From Gadus chalcogrammus (Eukaryota > Chordata > Actinopteri > Gadiformes > Gadidae): 64,000 nt of DNA. The position numbers and the translations under genes were made by a program. The notes under the pieces were generated by a model that saw only the letters and a program-made list of their open reading frames with translations, was not told where the DNA came from and made no database searches. This document shows positions 59,267 to 64,000 of this stretch, one piece after another (within the stretch, counting starts at the first letter, position 1; each line of letters begins with the position of its first letter). The stretch is from the NCBI RefSeq assembly GCF_026213295.1, contig NC_079434.1, forward strand, positions 10,077,378 to 10,141,377, written 5' to 3'.

Positions 59267-62200
59267 ATGCCGGGGTCCCTTCCATTCTACCAGAAGCACC
59301 AGCGCCACTACGACCACGACTACCGCAGCTCCGAGACCCAGGCGCTGGTTAGCAAGTACCGCGCTAGCAGCAGAAGCAGTAGCGGCTATCCTGCCCACAC
59401 CTGCACCAGTGGTGGCTATCCTGCCCACACATGTAACAGTGGCTACGCACCCCACATCTGTACGGGCCACGGCCTGACCAGCGCCAGAACCAGCACCAGC
59501 AGGGGGTAAGGAGGAGTGCTCCATCCTTTCATCCCTCCATCCAAGATCATCTTAACCCCCTCCTCCAGGCCAGAAGCCCCTCTCAACTCCCTCTTCAAGG
59601 CTGCCGGAACCCAATCCTGAAGCCCCTCTTAACCCCCTGACCTCCACGCTGCTATACCCTGATCACCAGACTGCCGCCCCCTGGTTTCTGGATCCAGCAC
59701 CCCCTCCCCCTTCATTAAGTCACTCCATCGGATCCTTGGCTGGTTCACCTCCCCCTTGGCATCCCTTATCAAGTAACACCACCCCCAACCCCCCACCTAC
59801 ACCCCCCAACACTCCTGCTTCATTTCATATTCATATCCTTCTTAGAGACCAGAAACCTATCTTTCTTGACCGGCCCCTGAAACCCTTCTAAACGTCGTTG
59901 AACCCTGCGTGCAAGTCTTCTGCCTGCTGTCTCTAACATCTCTGTCTCGTCGGGTTTGAGGTGCGTCGCTAACCTAGGGTTGTGTCTTGTGTTCTGAGGA
60001 GCTGAAGAGGGCCACTATGTGATGACATGCCACTCTGTACAGTGGGACTGAAACAGGAGATTGTGCTGTGCATTCCGCATGGCGTAGCCAACGTCATGAT
60101 GGCCCCGCTTGGCCAGAGCTCCATGAAGCTACTGAGTTTTTTGGCTTCATGGGTCAAGGGTTGTGTTAAGTCATTAGTTTGATGGGACCGGTGGGGTTAG
60201 TTTGTTAGTTTGGGGGGAGCCGATTAGGTTAGTCTGTTGGTTTAGGGGGAACCTGTATGCATACACATTTCTTTAAGCAAATAATCAGACTCCTATCTGT
60301 TCCTGACAAGGTGGTGGTGGTGGTTAGCTAGCTTGCTGGTACAGTGCAGGTGTGGATGGCAGTGGAAATGGGTAACTGTGAGTCCCAGTGCAAACCTGGG
60401 CCAAGTGGATAGAACAGCACTGGATGAATGATACTTTACTTCAGGCTGTGACTTATATTTTATAAGAGGAATATCTGAAGGCTAAGGTGCAATATTGTTG
60501 ACTTGACACTCGGCTATACATCTTGTACATCCATACGATGACCAACAGGACTTGAGCTGGATCGAGATAGAGATTCTGATCTCTTCCTCTCTTCCTCCCT
60601 ATCGTCCAATCCGCTCTCACCTCTCCTGCCCCCCTATCCTTAGAACCAGGTCCTCCTGACATTAGAACCTACATTCAACCAAGCTGCACCCAGCTCTCTC
60701 AAATGACACACATGTGCAAACATGCGTGTGCAAACAGAGAACCACACCGGGATTTGGAGGGTTGGACAGAACTTCTTCAGTCAAATGTAAAAATCTGGAA
60801 AGGTTGCTTGAATGAACTGAGCGGAGCAGGAGGAACGTTTGGTGTCACTCTATCTGCTGCTTTAATGCATCAGGTTATGTAGTCTGCAGTAGGAGATATG
60901 TTGCTGGCAGTGGCATCTCAATCAAAGTAGGGTAGAATCGGAAAGGCAAATCTTTCCTGTGTTGCAGACAAAATTTCCACTGTACTCGAATATATCTAAC
61001 ATGCGTCCACAACTAAAAAAACAACTCCCTTCACCTGGTGACTCCATAAACCTAAACCCACACTTCATCTAATCCTGGCCTAACCTCCCTCATCTCCAAA
61101 AAGATACTTACCTTGTCTGGTTGGTCCAGTAGGCCACCTGCCTCTGATTGAACCACAGACAGACTGACAGACAGACTGACAGGTGTTCTGTGCACCTCAG
61201 CCTCACAGCGTCTTCCTACACTGGGTTGGAGCAGAGCAGCCAGCTGACCAAGAGAGCCAAGGCCACACATCTTGCGGTGGACAGGGAACACCACATCATC
61301 GGCTACGTAGTGCCGATCTTCAGGGGCAGGTATCAAAACAACAGCTTCAAACATCTCCCACCATGTGTGTAAGATCTGGGCAGATCCGTAGAATTTGGGG
61401 GGGAATGTGCTGGTAATACCCAGCATACATGCAACTTCTCTTAACATGGCACCTGGACAGTGATGCAAAGGGTGCCTCCAAACCTCAGCCTCTTAAACCT
61501 CATTTATAGTGGCTGCACGGTTCATATGTCATTCATATGTTCATATTTGTCACGTGTCCGCACCTCTGCAGTATTGAAGCTCCGAAAGCAGAGTGTACAA
61601 ACTGCGCGTCAACAGCAATGTTATGGCGAATCGGCAGCTTGAAATGCCACCACCGTGTGTGGCCGGTCCATCACCGCGACTATTAATGGCACTTTTGCCT
61701 GTCTCCAAACCATGTCCTAATATAAAGTAGGATAATCTAGTGGTTTGACCCCCATGCCAAACAGTTATATGTCTTAACCACAATGTCCACAGACTAATTG
61801 TAGGCATTCTTGAGCAAAGTGCCCTCTAACCCAACCTGGTCCTTAAGGACATATCTAAAAAGTAGAAGGCGTCTCCTGGATCTAAATAGCGGTATAACAG
61901 TTAATAGTCATACTGTATCATACCCCCTGCCCATGCTCTCCTCTCTGCTCCCCCTCCTACTGGACCTCCTAGTCTGGAGTTTGCTGGTGGTTATTCGGGT
62001 GTAGAAGATTCACGCTTGAAGGCGACGTCTGCCTCCATGTGGGGTCAGGATCATTTCACGAGCGGGCTGGAGATGGAGAGGTCAGAGGTCAGCTCCAGGA
62101 AGGTGACCATACGCGAATCAGCTGAACGCATCTCCCTCAGCAAAACGGTCAGTGGTGGTGACATCGCAACCCGGTGATGACATCACAACACTGTGATGAC

Positions 62201-63515
62201 ATCACAACACCGTGATTTCATGGTGGAGTTCCACCTAGAAGGTTTTCACGTAAATAGAGAGATAATAATGTTGTTTATTGAATACACATTTTTGTGGTTT
62301 GTTCAACATTTACAACCTATTTGTTTTAGAATCCATGAAAAATTAAAGTTGTGTGTGAGTGTGCAGTCCAACCATATACCATTAGACGAAGCCGGTTAGA
62401 TTTGGATACTCTAGGGTTTGGTTCTCAGAGCCAAGAACATGAAAGTCGATATGACAAGGGGTTAGCTTAACTGCTTCTGAGGGAGTATTTATCTTTAACA
62501 GATCCACCACCATGAGTTAGGTTCACCACCAAGGCTTATAAAAACCTAGTTATACTAAGATGCTGTCTCCACTATGCCAAGTAATCCACCATACAGGGCG
62601 AGACATACCACACCATATCCTGTTTCTGGGAATCACAGGAAAATCTTATAAGACCCTGCCCCTAGTCCAAACTCCTGACCACAGTCCCCAGGCCACCAGT
62701 GATCCATTCCCCCTCAGTCCTCACCCCTGGCCCCAGTCCACCCCAGTACCTTGTCAGATGAGCGCCCGGGACTCAGAACATAACCCACACACCCACGTGC
62801 CCAGTATCTGGTTATCCATCAAGTATCGTAAATCGTTCACTGTTATTTTTAAATAAACTAAACGGGGGATATTTTTTTTATGGCCTGGTCATTTGCTTGT
62901 GCATGAAGCACATGATAGCATCTGTTTATGTGAGGTTATGCTAACGCTAATTCTGAATGTAAATTCCAATGGTTTGGCTAATGCTAACGGGGGATGCTGA
63001 TGCTAACCGAGATGCTAACGGGAGGTGTCTGCGATGCCGACAGATCTATGAAAACGAGGAACACAGCAAGAGAATGAACAAGGACAGCCTGATGCACGCG
63101 CCGGAGTTTGTGATCAAACCACGCTCACACACGGTGTGGGAGAACCAGAGTGTACGCCTACACTGCACCCTAAGCGGATGGCCAAACCCACATGTGGTGT
63201 GGTAGGTCTGCCCCACACACGTGCACACGTACCAACACAAACACACACACACACTTGAATCCATCTTCTTTCAGTGCTCCTTGCTTTCTGTCCTTTACCC
63301 ACCTTTCATTGTCCTTATGTTTTCTTTGGCCAAGCTTTTAGTAGTATACTTCAATTCCTCTCTTTGTCCTGTCGGCTATCTGTCTGTCTGCCTGTCTGCC
63401 TTCCTCTGCTTTCCACTACAAGGTACAAAAACAATGTGACCATCGACCCCATTGCCCACCCGGGCAAATATAAGATAGAGAGCAGCTACAGTGTCCACTC
63501 CCTGGAGATTGACAG
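59267..63515 (+). CDS. myom1: Myomesin-1, 5' part (gene runs off the right end)
   Basis: Structural protein of the sarcomeric M-band, crosslinking myosin filaments and binding titin. Five coding exons lie in the window: 59267-59505, 61201-61329, 61973-62147, 63044-63201 and 63423-63515. All are GT/AG and phases agree. The start gives MPGSLPFYQKHQRHYDHDYR, like the myomesin N-terminus (SLPFYQRCHQHYD in human). Exon 3 ends VVPIFRGR, matching human VPIFSGR. Exon 4 has SSRKVTIRESAERISLSKT, matching human RKVVIREKAERLSLRKT. Exons 5-6 start the first Ig-like domain (HAPEFVIKPRSHTVWENQSVRLHCTLSGWPNPHVVWYKNN, read across the intron, with the core Cys and Trp). The N-terminal region is much shorter than in human and has a Cys/His repeat at about 40-67. 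Myom1 rather than myom2 is inferred from the myl12 neighbour. Confidence 0.92.
59380..59475 (+). repeat. Coding minisatellite in the first coding exon of myom1
   Basis: Three imperfect copies of a 27-36-bp unit, such as 'ggctatcctgcccacac', coding SGYPAHTC, GGYPAHTC and GYAPHIC. Frame is kept. Confidence 0.8.
61715..61830. repeat. SINE-like fragment in myom1 intron
   Basis: 'ataatctagtggtttgaccc' and 'attcttgagcaaagtgccct' resemble the piece in mrpl15 intron 4 (22640-22765). It is probably another copy of the same tRNA-derived SINE. Confidence 0.4.
62150..62222. repeat. Tandem CRE-like repeat after the myom1 exon 4 donor
   Basis: About three copies of a ~20-bp unit 'gtgatgacatcacaacac'. Each holds the near-palindrome TGATGACATCA, which resembles an ATF/AP-1 site. 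Confidence 0.75.
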
Positions 63516-64000
63516 GTAGGTCTTCCTAGTCCACCTTAGACCCAATAGATGATCAGATGATCAGAATCATCTGAGTTTGAATTATGATGTCTTTTCCTGG
63601 ACTTTAGAGTAGCTCCTAATTTTCATGTTTGTTCGGATAGTTTTGATCATGAGAACTATTTCATGATTGAAAAAAAGTCAAAAAAACATGGCTTTTGTTT
63701 AAATTATACGTTAGCATAATGAACACACACTATGATAAACATGAACACGTGTGTGTTTGCATTCAACACAGTGTGTTTAGTGTGCATGTGTCAACAGAGT
63801 GTGAGAGGTACTCCCTCCCAGACCCGGGCTGTTGAGAACCAACACCCCAGGGACGGCTCTGTTCTTGGCCCGGCTCAATCGGACACCCCAGATAACAACA
63901 GGAATAGTCTAGAATGCAGCGCAGGAGTCCGCTGGCCTCAGCCAGTCGCCCCTGCGGGTTATTTTAGATCTCCGACCCGAGCTGAGGGTCTCACTGGGCT
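63516..64000. other. myom1 intron at the window edge
   Basis: No exon was recognised. The next expected segment, the end of the first Ig domain (DFEDTAQY in human), is not in the remaining sequence. Confidence 0.6.

Noticed and set aside
61148..61200. Extending myom1 exon 3 upstream to the in-frame ATG at 61148
   Set aside because: A good acceptor (CACCTCAG) lies at 61200, phase agrees with exon 59267-59505, and the upstream part is a short CAGA repeat.

Overview
The window is genomic DNA of a ray-finned fish. Split genes with GT/AG introns, fish versions of vertebrate proteins, and sox32, a SoxF gene known only from ray-finned fishes, all support this. Very long dinucleotide tracts (over 100 bp of CA/TG or GA/CT, many times) fit a gadiform such as a cod; that is an inference from repeat density, not a proof.

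Layout. 1-13.1 kb: no gene found; simple repeats, homopolymer runs and minisatellites. 13.2-14.55 kb (-): sox32, two exons. 14.6-21.9 kb: non-coding with CA/TG tracts. 21.9-26.2 kb (-): mrpl15, five exons, with a 946-bp hAT element in intron 2. It is head to head with lypla1 (+, 26.76-28.93 kb, nine exons). 31.4-34.0 kb (-): rgs20, four exons. 37.95-41.42 kb (+): chmp5, eight exons, tail to tail with fastkd3 (-, 41.78-44.99 kb, six coding exons). 46.47-47.81 kb (-): non-muscle myosin regulatory light chain (myl12). 50.0-57.0 kb: a nested mobile-element island. 58.4 kb to the right end (+): the 5' part of myom1, which continues beyond the window. All exon joins were worked out by reading splice sites and checking phase; every complete gene adds up to a protein of normal family length.

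Gene order. sox32(-) mrpl15(-) lypla1(+) rgs20(-) matches, in order and direction, the human 8q11 block SOX17-MRPL15-LYPLA1-RGS20 as I remember it, but TCEA1, which lies between LYPLA1 and RGS20 in human, is not seen. myl12(-)/myom1(+) keeps the human 18p11 head-to-head arrangement. chmp5 and fastkd3 lie between these two blocks. The genes do not form a pathway: they cover endoderm specification, mitochondrial translation and RNA handling, depalmitoylation, G-protein signalling, ESCRT-III, actomyosin contraction and the sarcomeric M-band.

The most unusual structure is at 50.9-56.2 kb. It is a foldback (long inverted repeat) element whose arms are built from tandem units of about 167 bp. A BED-finger hAT element with a perfect 8-bp target duplication sits in one arm, and an L2-type LINE with a long open frame sits in the other. 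Also notable are a 38-bp minisatellite in chmp5 intron 6 whose last unit is the real splice acceptor, and a coding minisatellite in the first coding exon of myom1.
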